DNA of 64,000 nucleotides from a virus, in IMG/VR virus record IMGVR_UViG_3300037107_000081, positions 1 through 64,000 of that record. The stretch is one strand, 5' to 3'. Position numbers and translations under genes: made by a program. Positions 1 through 8,213 of this stretch are shown in pieces. Within the stretch, counting starts at the first letter, position 1. The number at the start of each line of letters is the position of its first letter. Under the pieces are notes generated by a model. That model was not told the origin of the DNA. It saw only the letters and a program-made list of their open reading frames with translations, and searched no databases.

Positions 1-1
1 T

Positions 2-451
2 AGCGGAATTCCAAACTTTATTATACAAACAATCTTAGATGATTTACAGATAGAGGCAAATATAGCTTTAAAGGAATTGCGCCCAGAGCTTGATGTGCAA
101 ATTGATGCTGATTTGAATTTTGAATATAGGCGTAATGGTGTTGTTAAGGATTATTCTCAACTATCTCATGGTCAACACGTTTATATTGCATTGGCTTTTA
201 AACGTGGCTTGGCTAATGTTATACAGAGAAGAATTGGTATTAAGATTAATTTCTTAATATTTGATGAGGTTGATGCACATCTTGATTCGGCCGGTGTAGA
301 TGCGTTTAGCGATTGTGTAAAGAAGTGGCAGAAAGATTATGTTATATTTGTCATTACACATAATAATGATTTGAAGGATAAGTTCTCTCACGCCATTCTT
401 GTTGAAGAAGGTGACGATGGGGCTGAGGCAAGGGTAGTGACGGCTTGGTGA
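2..451 (+). CDS. SbcC/Rad50-like (T4 gp46-like) recombination ATPase, C-terminal part
   Basis: The frame is open from the window edge, so only the last ~149 codons are present. The visible part is the C-terminal half of an ABC/SMC-type ATPase head. It has a degenerate signature motif (LSHGQ, about residue 54 of the fragment), a strong Walker B (FLIFDEVDAHLD, about residues 84-95) and an H-loop (FVITHN). Enzymes of this family work with an Mre11-type nuclease to process DNA ends in recombination-dependent replication. The nuclease partner would be expected upstream, outside the window. Histidine replaces the usual Gly in S-G-G-Q/E, which also occurs in phage homologues. An SMC-like protein is the alternative. 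Confidence 0.85.
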   Translation, partial: SGIPNFIIQTILDDLQIEANIALKELRPELDVQIDADLNFEYRRNGVVKDYSQLSHGQHVYIALAFKRGLANVIQRRIGIKINFLIFDEVDAHLDSAGVDAFSDCVKKWQKDYVIFVITHNNDLKDKFSHAILVEEGDDGAEARVVTAW

Positions 452-509
452 TTTATTTTAGTCGAGCACATCAGGGGTTTAGCAATAGTATTATGAAAGG
501 AAGTTATTT

Positions 510-773
510 ATGAAAGTTACAATTCAAACCGAACCAAAAGACATACTAGAACCATCTGCTTATTTGGAAATGGAGCCTTTAGAGTTTAATTGCGCTATTG
601 GTAAAATGCAAGTTGATATAAAGCTACGGATGCCACCTAAAATGTGTAAAGATCATTATATGGAAACAGCTGTAGAAAATGTAAAAAATTTAACATCTCA
701 AGTAAGTGATGCTTTGATTGCAATATTATCAAGTCCAGATCTCTCTGAAACAATTATTCAAAGCATTAAATAA
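510..773 (+). CDS. small hypothetical protein (87 aa)
   Basis: A GAAAGGAAG Shine-Dalgarno lies 6-8 nt before the ATG, and the next gene starts 3 nt after the stop, so this is a convincing gene. The protein is mildly acidic, with a beta-rich first half and an amphipathic helix at the end. No family is recognised. It sits between the SbcC-like ATPase and the MazG-like gene, which suggests an early or nucleotide-metabolism context but does not show a function. Confidence 0.7.
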   Translation: MKVTIQTEPKDILEPSAYLEMEPLEFNCAIGKMQVDIKLRMPPKMCKDHYMETAVENVKNLTSQVSDALIAILSSPDLSETIIQSIK

Positions 774-776
774 TAT

Positions 777-1178
777 ATGTCTCCAAATAATAAATCAACT
801 AGACAAGTAACAAAGATCAAGAAATCTCAAGCTAAAGCAATTAATGAGATTACTCAGCACGTATATGGTGTTGCTAGTGAATCTGGTTTCCATGAAAATG
901 ATGAGGGTTTACTAGAAGGTGGCGGAAGGTTTGCTGAGCTCTGTGCGAATTTACATGGGGAAATCAGCGAATTATTCGAGGCCTACCGTAAAGGAAATCT
1001 ATTAAAACAATGTGATAAACCAATTAATTTGTCATGTGCTGCTGAAGAATTAGCTGATGTGTGTATAAGGGCTATGGACACTGCACAGACGCTTGGAATA
1101 GATTTAGGACAAGCAATTATTGTGAAAGATTCATATAACCAAACAAGACCTTATAAGCATGGGAATAAACTAGCCTAA
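777..1178 (+). CDS. MazG-like nucleotide pyrophosphohydrolase
   Basis: This 133-residue protein matches the all-alpha NTP pyrophosphohydrolase (MazG-like) pattern. It has a first acidic helix HGEISELFEAYRKGN (ExxE, about residues 60-74) and a second, EELADVCIRAMD (ExxxD, about 90-101). The C-terminal tail NQTRPYKHGNKLA is typical of phage MazG-like proteins. Such enzymes hydrolyse (d)NTPs to (d)NMPs and pyrophosphate with Mg2+. In phages they are thought to adjust nucleotide pools or (p)ppGpp levels. The position beside a dNMP-kinase-like gene fits nucleotide metabolism. The N-terminal ~25 residues are a basic extension. Confidence 0.85.
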   Translation: MSPNNKSTRQVTKIKKSQAKAINEITQHVYGVASESGFHENDEGLLEGGGRFAELCANLHGEISELFEAYRKGNLLKQCDKPINLSCAAEELADVCIRAMDTAQTLGIDLGQAIIVKDSYNQTRPYKHGNKLA

Positions 1179-1209
1179 TAAGAGCGTCAGGACTTTAGCT
1201 GAGGATAAA

Positions 1210-1872
1210 ATGAATAGAGAATTATATTGTATAGCTGGAATGAAGAAGCATGGCAAAGATACGTTGGCTAGATTTATTCAGGAAGCCAATCCAAAGTTTT
1301 ATATTACGCACTTTGCTGATAGGTTGAAGGAAATTGCTGGGAAAGTCTTTGGGCTAACTAACGAGCAATTCAACGACCAGGATCTTAAGGAGGTCTTGTT
1401 TGATACGCCTATTGTTATGGATTTGTCTTTGGATGCATTGAGAATTGAAACTGGACTAGATTTGCAAAAACAAGATAAGGTAGCAAATAATCCAAGAGAA
1501 ATTTTACAATATTTTGGTACGGAATATACGCGCAAAGTACAGGATGATTATTGGGTTCAATGTGTGTTGGATGATGTAAAGGATCGTAATAATGTTTTGA
1601 TTCCTGATACAAGATTCCCAAATGAGGCAAAGGCTATTCGTTCAGTTGGTGGTTTAGTAATTAAGGTTGTTCGGGTTGATATGCCAGTTTCTACTGATGG
1701 GCATGCTTCTGAGACTCAGGTGGCAGCAATTGAACCAGATCTATTAATCGGGGCTACTACAGGGGATTTTGATACTTTAAAGAAAATTGCTGGATATATT
1801 GCCAAAAATGACTTTAATACCGCCTTACAATTTGATTATAGGCGTGATGGATTAATAATGAGCAAATACTGA
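1210..1872 (+). CDS. deoxynucleoside monophosphate kinase-like P-loop protein
   Basis: The protein (220 aa) starts with a P-loop, IAGMKKHGKDT (residues 8-18). It also carries the PDTRFPNEA segment (about 132-140) that is typical of phage dNMP kinases related to T4 gp1, and a DGHASE element near residue 163. The expected reaction is ATP-dependent phosphorylation of dNMPs to dNDPs in the cytoplasm. A GAGGAT ribosome site precedes the ATG. Together with the upstream MazG-like gene it forms a small nucleotide-pool cluster. Substrate range cannot be read from sequence. Confidence 0.8.
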   Translation: MNRELYCIAGMKKHGKDTLARFIQEANPKFYITHFADRLKEIAGKVFGLTNEQFNDQDLKEVLFDTPIVMDLSLDALRIETGLDLQKQDKVANNPREILQYFGTEYTRKVQDDYWVQCVLDDVKDRNNVLIPDTRFPNEAKAIRSVGGLVIKVVRVDMPVSTDGHASETQVAAIEPDLLIGATTGDFDTLKKIAGYIAKNDFNTALQFDYRRDGLIMSKY

Positions 1873-1898
1873 TATACCATTAATAATGCATGTAATTG

Positions 1899-2207
1899 AT
1901 GCCTGCAAAAGTTACAAAGCGTGTTCAAACGGAATATGAAGGCCTCCTTAAGCAGGTTGGTGAAAATAGTTTTTTTAATCATGTGCTAGAGAATGCCGCT
2001 GCTGCTCGTAAACATTTTGAATATCCTGAATGTGTTTTACTCGATCAATCAGATTCATTTTTTTCATTATATAGAACAACTGGAAATGAAAATTACTTCA
2101 TAATTGGAAGGGTATTGAGACGGGTTGCACACAAAATATATAATGATAACAAGAAGAAAGGCCAGGTATCATTTAATAATAAATTTCTACAATTAATTAA
2201 AGCATGA
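1899..2207 (+). CDS. small hypothetical protein (102 aa)
   Basis: The frame is open from a TTG at 1896, but the ATG at 1899 is the more natural start. No clear Shine-Dalgarno is seen. The protein is basic, with two helical halves around a hydrophobic centre. No family is recognised. It lies between the dNMP-kinase-like gene and a virion-like gene, with 17 nt before the next ATG. Confidence 0.6.
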   Translation: MPAKVTKRVQTEYEGLLKQVGENSFFNHVLENAAAARKHFEYPECVLLDQSDSFFSLYRTTGNENYFIIGRVLRRVAHKIYNDNKKKGQVSFNNKFLQLIKA

Positions 2208-2224
2208 TTATTATTTGAGATTAT

Positions 2225-3274
2225 ATGGCCGTATTAACAATAAGCATAACCAATTCTCCGCTTGAATATGTTGCGGGCATTCCATCAAATATTACCCTGA
2301 GCACTAATATTCCTGCCACAATTTTTTATTCATTGGATGGCAGTACTCCTGATATTAATAGTCAGGTAGCGATTGGTTTTATAGAATTACCGACCGATGT
2401 AGATTATGTTGAATTAAAGGTTTTTGCTACAAACGGATCCGACAGTTCACCTATAATTACACAAGAATACAAGACTAATATTGTCGGATCAAGAAGACCA
2501 AGAAGTACTATTAAGAACCGTCATGGTTATAGTGGGGCTACGTTTCCATTTGGATCTCAGGTTGGTAATCTTGCTGAATTGGCTGAATATGGAAATACTG
2601 GTGGGGTAATAGTTGATGAGCAAGATAATCCTCATAGACACCCTGATGGATATACAGTCCAACAAACACCTGATATTAATGGAAATTATGCTCCTGGTGG
2701 TGGTGCTGGGTATTTTGTTCATTCTAAGTCTAAATATGAAAACTTATTCTCTGAGACGGATAGTATTGGGCAGACTGGACGAGGTGTTGGTACTATGCCA
2801 GGCCGAGTACTATGGGTAAAGCCGCGTAATGATAATACTCAAGTAGAAAGTACCAATGCTTCTGATCCGCATGTAGGCAAGGGTGGTAAGTGGCCAACAA
2901 TGCCTTTGTTTAATCCTCGTGCTTTGGTTATTTTCCAAGATTCCAGTGATGAGCCTGAATTTTCTACTCCATTAATCAACAGATCTCATTTCGATTTAGA
3001 GGATCAGACTAAAAGTAGAGACGGATCAATGCTTACTATTAATGATGCAATTACGACATCGGGTTCATTTGTCCGAGCTCATTATAACCCTACTCACAAC
3101 ACGATGACTTATTATTATTATGACAATAGGGTGGGGCGTTGGATTATATCGAAGGAGCCATATAACAGTTCACAAAACCCTACATCTAATTTATCTAATA
3201 TGGTAACAGCTAGGGGTGATGGTATGGGTAAGGTATTTAAGTGGATTCCGTTTAAATATAGGTCATTAGTATAG
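2225..3274 (+). CDS. virion-type protein with N-terminal CHB_HEX_C/Fn3-like domain
   Basis: Residues ~5-85 resemble the chitobiase/beta-hexosaminidase C-terminal or Fn3-like fold seen in many phage tail and baseplate proteins. The pattern is ATIFYSLDGSTPD, then a hydrophobic beta strand, then VELKVFATNGSD. The remaining ~260 residues are Gly-, Asn- and aromatic-rich, with HRHPDGYT and a GTMPGRVLWVKPR segment, and match no family I recognise. The composition suggests a secreted or virion-surface fibre or baseplate protein. A pair of dispersed motifs in opposite orientation follows the stop codon. Confidence 0.6.
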   Translation: MAVLTISITNSPLEYVAGIPSNITLSTNIPATIFYSLDGSTPDINSQVAIGFIELPTDVDYVELKVFATNGSDSSPIITQEYKTNIVGSRRPRSTIKNRHGYSGATFPFGSQVGNLAELAEYGNTGGVIVDEQDNPHRHPDGYTVQQTPDINGNYAPGGGAGYFVHSKSKYENLFSETDSIGQTGRGVGTMPGRVLWVKPRNDNTQVESTNASDPHVGKGGKWPTMPLFNPRALVIFQDSSDEPEFSTPLINRSHFDLEDQTKSRDGSMLTINDAITTSGSFVRAHYNPTHNTMTYYYYDNRVGRWIISKEPYNSSQNPTSNLSNMVTARGDGMGKVFKWIPFKYRSLV

Positions 3275-3283
3275 TTTGATGAT

Positions 3284-3322
3284 TATACATTGATTGTTTA
3301 TTAATATTTTTACCAGAAAGTA
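3284..3322 (-). repeat. dispersed motif, reverse copy (with 3357-3391 forms an inverted pair)
   Basis: On the minus strand it reads CTTTCTGGTAAAAAT, then AATAAACAATCAATGTATA. This is the same order as the forward copies elsewhere in the window. With the forward copy at 3357-3391 it gives TTTTTACCAGA ... TCTGGTAAAAA, able to pair across a ~38-nt loop. It lies in the 166-bp gap before the PD-(D/E)XK nuclease gene. No gene is visible in that gap. Confidence 0.75.
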
Positions 3323-3356
3323 GGTTTTTATATTTGCCGGTTTAAACAAATAAATA

Positions 3357-3391
3357 TCTCTGGTAAAAATAAAGGCTAATAAATAATGTAT
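3357..3391 (+). repeat. dispersed motif, forward copy
   Basis: The sequence is TCTCTGGTAAAAATAA, then a variable middle, then AATAAATAATGTAT. It matches the copies at 7990, 14351, 20831, 33522, 37761 and 58474. It is 50 bp upstream of the nuclease ATG at 3441. The start-proximal location is shared by most copies, so a promoter or regulator-binding role is plausible but unproven. Confidence 0.75.
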
Positions 3392-3440
3392 CATAAAGTT
3401 ATTTTTGTGTCGAGGGCTGGTAAAATTTAAGTTATAAGCA

Positions 3441-4307
3441 ATGCAAATTAAAATAAAGATCTTCTCATTAAGGGAAGATGCTGAGTCTTATTTAAATAGT
3501 CTAAATCATTGTAAAGGGCAAATTAAATTATCAGTAAGCAAGGCCAAGACATTTGATGATTGTGCGGCTAAATATAAGTTTTGTTATATAGATAAGTTGC
3601 CAAGGATTGATAGGGATTTTCATATATTCGGGAAGTATCTACATTTGGTTCTTGAGACTTTTCATCGTTATTTATTAGAAAATCCAGGAAGCGAATGGCG
3701 AGCTAAAATTGAGGAAGCTTGGACTTTTGCTTATAATGAGTACAGCGAGTTGATGACTGGCTTTCAATATAAGGAGGCCAAGGAAATAATCGATGAGTAT
3801 AAGGCAATTATTGTAAAAGATGGATTGCCTAATATAATTGAGGTTGAAGCGCCATTCTATATAGTAATTAATGACAAAGTATTATTGAATGGATTTATTG
3901 ATCGGATCCAAAGAGATCCTGATGGAATGATTCACGTAATAGATTATAAGACAACAAAAGATCCAAAATATCTTAAAGACTTTTTCCAGCTGATAACATA
4001 TTGCTATGCTTTATGTTTGGAAGATGAAAGCATTGAAAGAATCAGAGGATCATTTGTTTTGCTCAGACATAACTTTGATTATATTACACATGAATTTACT
4101 AGAGAAGAGGTAATAAAAGTAGCCGAGAAGTTCCTGCGGTATGCTTTTAATATCGAAGAAGAGAAATTGTGGAGACCTAATCCTCAGTTTCTTTGTAAAT
4201 ACTGTGATTATTTGGATCATTGTAAAGCTGGAAAAGATTATTTGACTGCTAAAGGTCTTCTTAAGAAAGTAAAGAGCAAACCTGTTGTAGGTATAAGGAA
4301 ATGGTAA
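3441..4307 (+). CDS. Cas4/AddB-like PD-(D/E)XK nuclease with Fe-S cluster cysteines
   Basis: This 288-residue protein has the RecB/Cas4 nuclease core. GFIDRIQRD (about 153-161) supplies the metal-binding Asp, and VIDYKTTK (about 168-175) supplies the D-x-K part. One N-terminal Cys (DDCAAKYKF, C41) and a C-terminal trio (LCKYCDYLDHC, about 252-262) match the four-cysteine 4Fe-4S staple of AddB/Cas4 proteins. It is likely a DNA exonuclease for end processing in recombination. No CRISPR genes are nearby, so an adaptation role is not indicated. The next gene begins at the end of this one. Confidence 0.85.
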   Translation: MQIKIKIFSLREDAESYLNSLNHCKGQIKLSVSKAKTFDDCAAKYKFCYIDKLPRIDRDFHIFGKYLHLVLETFHRYLLENPGSEWRAKIEEAWTFAYNEYSELMTGFQYKEAKEIIDEYKAIIVKDGLPNIIEVEAPFYIVINDKVLLNGFIDRIQRDPDGMIHVIDYKTTKDPKYLKDFFQLITYCYALCLEDESIERIRGSFVLLRHNFDYITHEFTREEVIKVAEKFLRYAFNIEEEKLWRPNPQFLCKYCDYLDHCKAGKDYLTAKGLLKKVKSKPVVGIRKW

Positions 4308-4309
4308 AT

Positions 4310-5809
4310 ATGGAAGAAGCAACTATTAATACTAATGAAATTCACACACCAGATCATAATACGTATGATTTAGCTTTGCCAGGAGAATTATCTCAAAGAC
4401 AAATTGATGAGATTCATAAGCGCTCTCAAATTACTTATTCAGAGGCTTTGGTACGTATTACTGGCAATCTTCCTGTTGAAATAAATGATGGGAGCGGCTG
4501 GAGTCTAAGCAGCGATTTTGAGAAGAAACCATATAGAAAATATCGTGTAGGTCCATCAGCCGATACTAAATACCCAATAGTAAATATTCTAGAAGAGCCT
4601 GAATATTGCAAGATCAAGGTACATTACGAGGCCGATCCTGATGTGGTTGTTGGTAAGGTTGATGGGGCTGTAGAACTTTGTCGAAAACTTCAGGTGCCAG
4701 GATTCAGGAAAGGAAAAGCACCTGATCATATTATTAAGGTAAGACTTCGTTCTCAAATTAATCAGTATGTTGTTCGTGAAATGGCAACTCAAGCAATAGA
4801 TGATATTGTCTTTGATCAGAATATCAAGGTAATTGGTCAGCCTAATTTCAGTAACTTTGTAATTGAGAAGAATAAGTTTTCATGTGATGTTGATCTGTCT
4901 AAGAAACCAGAATTTACATTAAGTGATATTAAGTTTGATGTTAATAAGACAAAACATGATCTGACTGATGATATTCTTGTTGAGAAATCTTTGCTTGATT
5001 TGCAACTTCGTCTTGGTGAAACAGAGCCATATGAAGAGAATGATGTTGTAGAAATTGGAGATCAAGTAACATTTTCTTTCACAGCTACAATTGACGGAGA
5101 ATCATTTGACGGAAGTGTAGCTGAAGGAGAAATGTATCAAATCGGATCAGATCGTTGGGTTGGATTTGATAATAATCTATTGGGAATGAAGGCAGATGAA
5201 ACTAAGGAGTTTGAATTTAAGTTCGATAGTGGGTCTGAATCTATTCTAGGTAAGACAGCTAAATTTTCTGTGACTGTTCATATGGGAGTAAAGAAGAAGC
5301 CGCACGAGATTGATGAAGAGTTCTTTAAGCAATTGGGAGTTCAAAATCTTGAGGAGCTTAATGGTAAATTGCTTAGTATATCCAAGGCTTCAATAACACG
5401 AACTGAGCAAAATGATATTAGATCTCAGGTTGCAGAGAAGCTTATTGAGAATAATAAGTTTGAGATACCGAAATTCCTTATCGAACAAGAAGCTAAGTAT
5501 ATCGCTGCTCAGTCTGGTGTTGATTTTGATAAGATTGAGGTCGAGGACGAGAAAAAGAAGTACATAGAGCAAGCAGAGAGAAATTCTCGTTTGTCATTGG
5601 TATTGGATTCTGTTCGTGAGAGCGAGCCTGATTCTGTACTAAATGATGTTGAGGCACATAATTATCTTGAGCAGCATGTTAGAGCTACTGGAAGAGATCC
5701 GAAAGAAATTCTAAAGAACCAGGCTCAAACCATGATGTTGCTTAGTTCGATTAAGGATGAATTTACGCTACAATGGGTCGCTGATAAAGCAAATATTATA
5801 GAAAGTTAA
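4310..5809 (+). CDS. tig: trigger factor (ribosome-associated peptidyl-prolyl isomerase/chaperone)
   Basis: All three trigger-factor domains are present. A ~55-residue extension leads into the ribosome-binding domain with its signature GFRKGKAP (about residues 130-137). An FKBP-like PPIase domain follows (about 245-330, GDQVTFSFTATIDGESFDGS and GFDNNLLGMKADE). The C-terminal SurA-like helical chaperone domain covers about 330-499. The ATG at 4310 is preferred over 4301 because AAGGAAA is well spaced only for it. The family binds ribosomal protein L23 at the exit tunnel and shields nascent chains. A full-length copy in a phage is unusual. The length (~500 aa) slightly exceeds the bacterial ~430 aa because of the N-terminal extension. 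Confidence 0.93.
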   Translation: MEEATINTNEIHTPDHNTYDLALPGELSQRQIDEIHKRSQITYSEALVRITGNLPVEINDGSGWSLSSDFEKKPYRKYRVGPSADTKYPIVNILEEPEYCKIKVHYEADPDVVVGKVDGAVELCRKLQVPGFRKGKAPDHIIKVRLRSQINQYVVREMATQAIDDIVFDQNIKVIGQPNFSNFVIEKNKFSCDVDLSKKPEFTLSDIKFDVNKTKHDLTDDILVEKSLLDLQLRLGETEPYEENDVVEIGDQVTFSFTATIDGESFDGSVAEGEMYQIGSDRWVGFDNNLLGMKADETKEFEFKFDSGSESILGKTAKFSVTVHMGVKKKPHEIDEEFFKQLGVQNLEELNGKLLSISKASITRTEQNDIRSQVAEKLIENNKFEIPKFLIEQEAKYIAAQSGVDFDKIEVEDEKKKYIEQAERNSRLSLVLDSVRESEPDSVLNDVEAHNYLEQHVRATGRDPKEILKNQAQTMMLLSSIKDEFTLQWVADKANIIES

Positions 5810-5820
5810 GGAGAAATATA

Positions 5821-6150
5821 ATGGCAAAACCGAAGAAGAATAAGAAGGTTAGTACAGCTCCGGATGGGTTTCCAGAGAAGACTTGGAATAAATTGGGTGA
5901 TGATTGGAGAACCGCAGCACAATCAAAGCAAACTGATGAGCTTGAAAGGGATATAATTAAGGCTGTTAGAAATATATCCAATACAGCTTTTGATATGAAG
6001 AATGATGATAAGCTTAAGGCGGCACAAGACTTAGCAAAGGAGCTTAAGTCTTATTATACTGGTGAAATTGATCTTGAGAAGGCTAAGGTTGATTTTTGTG
6101 TATATCTATTCAATTCTCGTGGTGGGCCTGTTACTAAGGATAATGATTAA
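5821..6150 (+). CDS. hypothetical protein (109 aa)
   Basis: The ATG follows AAGGAGAAATATA, a strong ribosome site, 11 nt after the trigger-factor stop. The protein has a Lys-rich N terminus (KPKKNKK) and then two predicted amphipathic helices, and is soluble. It overlaps the next ATG by one base. No family is recognised. Its tight linkage to the trigger factor implies co-expression only. Confidence 0.7.
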   Translation: MAKPKKNKKVSTAPDGFPEKTWNKLGDDWRTAAQSKQTDELERDIIKAVRNISNTAFDMKNDDKLKAAQDLAKELKSYYTGEIDLEKAKVDFCVYLFNSRGGPVTKDND

Positions 6151-6377
6151 TGAAAACGGCAGTATATAATAAGCTAAAGAAATTGTTTGCGGCAGGTCAT
6201 TCATCTAAACAAGAGGCTAAGGAAGCGGGTAAACTTAGGAAGAAGGCCGGTCGAAAAGAAAATGAACGAAGAACTGCAGCCCAAGAAAAAGATTCAGAGT
6301 TTTATAGATTAAAGCTTGAGTCTGCTCTTAATGACCTTATGGTAAAAAAGGATACAAATGAAACTATCAACATTTAA
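6150..6377 (+). CDS. small basic protein (75 aa), paralog of the next gene
   Basis: This highly charged Lys/Arg/Glu-rich helical protein has an N terminus (MKTAVYNKLKKLFAAGHSSK) that resembles the following gene (MKLSTFKRLTEAGYSNRRTK). The shared layout is MK-x(3)-[FY]-x-[KR]-L, then AGxS, then a basic helix. It overlaps both neighbours (1 nt and 20 nt), suggesting translational coupling. Nucleic-acid binding is possible from charge alone. No family is recognised. Confidence 0.6.
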   Translation: MKTAVYNKLKKLFAAGHSSKQEAKEAGKLRKKAGRKENERRTAAQEKDSEFYRLKLESALNDLMVKKDTNETINI

Positions 6378-6576
6378 AAGACTTACTGAAGCTGGGTATT
6401 CAAACCGCCGCACTAAGCGAATGACCGCGGCAATAAATAAGAAGTCTGAGCGTAAGGAAATAAAGAGAAAGATGATAGCCGAACATCATGCAAAGTTGTT
6501 GGCTGGTGTTAAACAAGGCTATGAAAAATTGGTATATAAAGGTCGTTCTGTTGGTCATACAACTGGCGTAATCTAG
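6358..6576 (+). CDS. small basic protein (72 aa), paralog of the previous gene
   Basis: It starts inside the end of the preceding gene and shares its N-terminal pattern (K-R-L-x-E-A-G-Y-S, then a run of Lys/Arg). The C-terminal third (KGRSVGHTTGVI) differs. Both genes look like a recent tandem duplication. Function is unknown. Confidence 0.6.
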   Translation: MKLSTFKRLTEAGYSNRRTKRMTAAINKKSERKEIKRKMIAEHHAKLLAGVKQGYEKLVYKGRSVGHTTGVI

Positions 6577-6577
6577 A

Positions 6578-6742
6578 ATGAAAACGGAAATATATAGCGA
6601 AAGTCCTGGGTTATTATTATCACAGTTAGCCCGCGTAATATCACTATCAGCAGGCGGCGACACTAAATATATGTTCGATAAAACAATTAAAGAATATAAA
6701 CTTCTAAACAAGAACAAACAGATCTTTCTAAATTACTTTTAG
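6578..6742 (+). CDS. possible small protein (54 aa)
   Basis: An ATG lies 1 nt after the preceding stop and opens a 54-codon frame ending in TAG. It begins MKTEIYSESPG, echoing the MK(T/L) starts of the two preceding small genes. The protein has a hydrophobic middle and a Lys-rich end. The tight spacing supports it, but no Shine-Dalgarno is obvious. Bases 6743-6810 hold nothing recognisable. Confidence 0.4.
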   Translation: MKTEIYSESPGLLLSQLARVISLSAGGDTKYMFDKTIKEYKLLNKNKQIFLNYF

Positions 6743-6810
6743 ATAGATTTGGATTATCGATTACTAGTTAAGACAAAGAAATCTATTAGGAATAACGAAA
6801 GAAAAAGATA

Positions 6811-7506
6811 ATGAATACTTTAAAATACGAAGATGGTTTGCATACCTCCAACCCTGATATGGAAGGTATGTTCGAAAATATAGACAGAATAAATAAAAAA
6901 ATCCAAGAGAATAAATATAAAAGAAGCAATATTCATTGGGATATTATAGATACGACTAATAGACCACATGTTGTTGAAATTGTAGGTTTTGATGCTGTAT
7001 TAAATATTAATGCACATCCTGTTGACTGTTTGTTCACTAACCCTACTATTGATCCGCCTGTTATGTCTGGAAGCATAATTAAACCTGATTATAAATTTGG
7101 AAAATCTTATTCTGTACTTGGTAATTATAAAAGTTGTGCCACAAGCCTCAAAATTTTAGGGATAAAGATACCTCCTGAGCTTCCGTCTTTTTGTCCACCT
7201 TTTAATTTGGGAGATGAAACCTTAAAGGGACCATTTGATCAGATTCCACACCGTGAGCTTTTCGAAAAATTGGTAGATATATACTGGACTAAAAATACTT
7301 GTGACATCAAAGAATATGTACAGCTTATACGTGAAAGACTCGTGCATATGTTTTTGTTGGTATATTACGCTAGATGGAGTTGTAAGGAAAGAAATGGGCA
7401 AAATTTCATTGGGCCAATAGGTATTAGTTCAGTCCCAGGAGTAGATAGCATGAAAATAATCAATTCTAAAGAGGCCTCAGCTTTTCTTAAACAAATAAGG
7501 CATTGA
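6811..7506 (+). CDS. hypothetical protein (231 aa)
   Basis: The sequence suggests a soluble globular protein with six cysteines and a Pro-rich middle (IPPELPSFCPPF, about residues 122-133). The start is the first ATG, and an A-rich GAAAGAAAAAG upstream is only a weak ribosome site. The next ATG follows the TGA directly. No family is recognised. Confidence 0.65.
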   Translation: MNTLKYEDGLHTSNPDMEGMFENIDRINKKIQENKYKRSNIHWDIIDTTNRPHVVEIVGFDAVLNINAHPVDCLFTNPTIDPPVMSGSIIKPDYKFGKSYSVLGNYKSCATSLKILGIKIPPELPSFCPPFNLGDETLKGPFDQIPHRELFEKLVDIYWTKNTCDIKEYVQLIRERLVHMFLLVYYARWSCKERNGQNFIGPIGISSVPGVDSMKIINSKEASAFLKQIRH

Positions 7507-7797
7507 ATGAAGCGAACATTAGTCAAAGCTTGTTGTGGTGGCCGTGGGTATATTTTTGAGCTTGATGCCCCCCTTGCACGTTCTTGTTTAGCTACTTTTA
7601 AACAGGAAGGTTACATTACTTCAGATGTTTATTCTAGAGTTGGTGTATTTCACATAGAAAAGAATGGACTAACCGCATCAGCTCCTTTTGGAGGCACTAA
7701 GGTCCAGGTTAGATGTGGTGGTTCCAGTAATTGCCATATTTTATTAGATAATTTGGAGAATACCTTTAAAATGCTGGTTGATATTCCTGCAGGTTAA
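7507..7797 (+). CDS. hypothetical protein (96 aa)
   Basis: The start directly abuts the upstream stop. The short beta-rich protein has cysteine-glycine clusters at both ends (ACCGGRGYIF near the N terminus, VRCGGSSNC at about residues 67-75). These could form a small metal or disulfide site, but the spacing does not match a standard zinc ribbon. It may be coupled to the 231-aa gene. No family is recognised. Confidence 0.6.
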   Translation: MKRTLVKACCGGRGYIFELDAPLARSCLATFKQEGYITSDVYSRVGVFHIEKNGLTASAPFGGTKVQVRCGGSSNCHILLDNLENTFKMLVDIPAG

Positions 7798-7798
7798 T

Positions 7799-7987
7799 AT
7801 GGAAAACAAATCCGAATATACTAAAACATTAATAGAGAGACTTGATAATAAACTTGCCGAAATCCAAAACGCCGGTAGGTATGATTTAATAGAACGTCTA
7901 ATCAATTCTGTCTTTAATGAGATTAGATTCTGGGACACTGAAAGCAAGATTAACCAACCATTTTCAAGCCTCCCACAAAATAAATAA
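7799..7987 (+). CDS. small hypothetical protein (62 aa)
   Basis: The ATG at 7799 overlaps the TAA of the previous gene region and is preferred over an upstream TTG at 7778. The protein is mostly one amphipathic helix (KTLIERLDNKLAEIQNAG). A forward copy of the dispersed motif begins right after its stop codon. Function is unknown. Confidence 0.5.
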   Translation: MENKSEYTKTLIERLDNKLAEIQNAGRYDLIERLINSVFNEIRFWDTESKINQPFSSLPQNK

Positions 7988-7989
7988 AC

Positions 7990-8023
7990 TCTCTGGTAAA
8001 ATAATAAAAAACCAATAAATGTA
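7990..8023 (+). repeat. dispersed motif, forward copy that contains the next start codon
   Basis: The sequence is TCTCTGGTAAAATAATAA, then AAACCAATAAATGTAT. The ATG inside the 3' half of the motif (8019) is the first candidate start of the following gene, as also seen at 58502. No other ribosome site is visible between the motif and that ATG. Confidence 0.75.
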
Positions 8024-8213
8024 TATGTCTAAAACGGAAATTGTTATTTTGATGTTGTCTTATGGAATGCAAGAGGCAGAAGTTGGGGAATGGATAGGCG
8101 GCAAAGAAGAAGATATAAAGTTTGTTTGGGATGAAATACAGAGAATACGCAATTTAGCTCCAAAATCAAAGCAAGGTATTTTAATGATACCAGATGTAAC
8201 TTATGAAAATTAA
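8019..8213 (+). CDS. small hypothetical protein (62-64 aa), possible HTH
   Basis: The start is ATG 8019 inside the dispersed motif, or ATG 8025 two codons later. The sequence YGMQEAEVGEWIGGKEEDIKF reads like a compact helix-turn-helix, but this is weak. It overlaps the next gene by 11 nt. Confidence 0.5.
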   Translation: MYMSKTEIVILMLSYGMQEAEVGEWIGGKEEDIKFVWDEIQRIRNLAPKSKQGILMIPDVTYEN

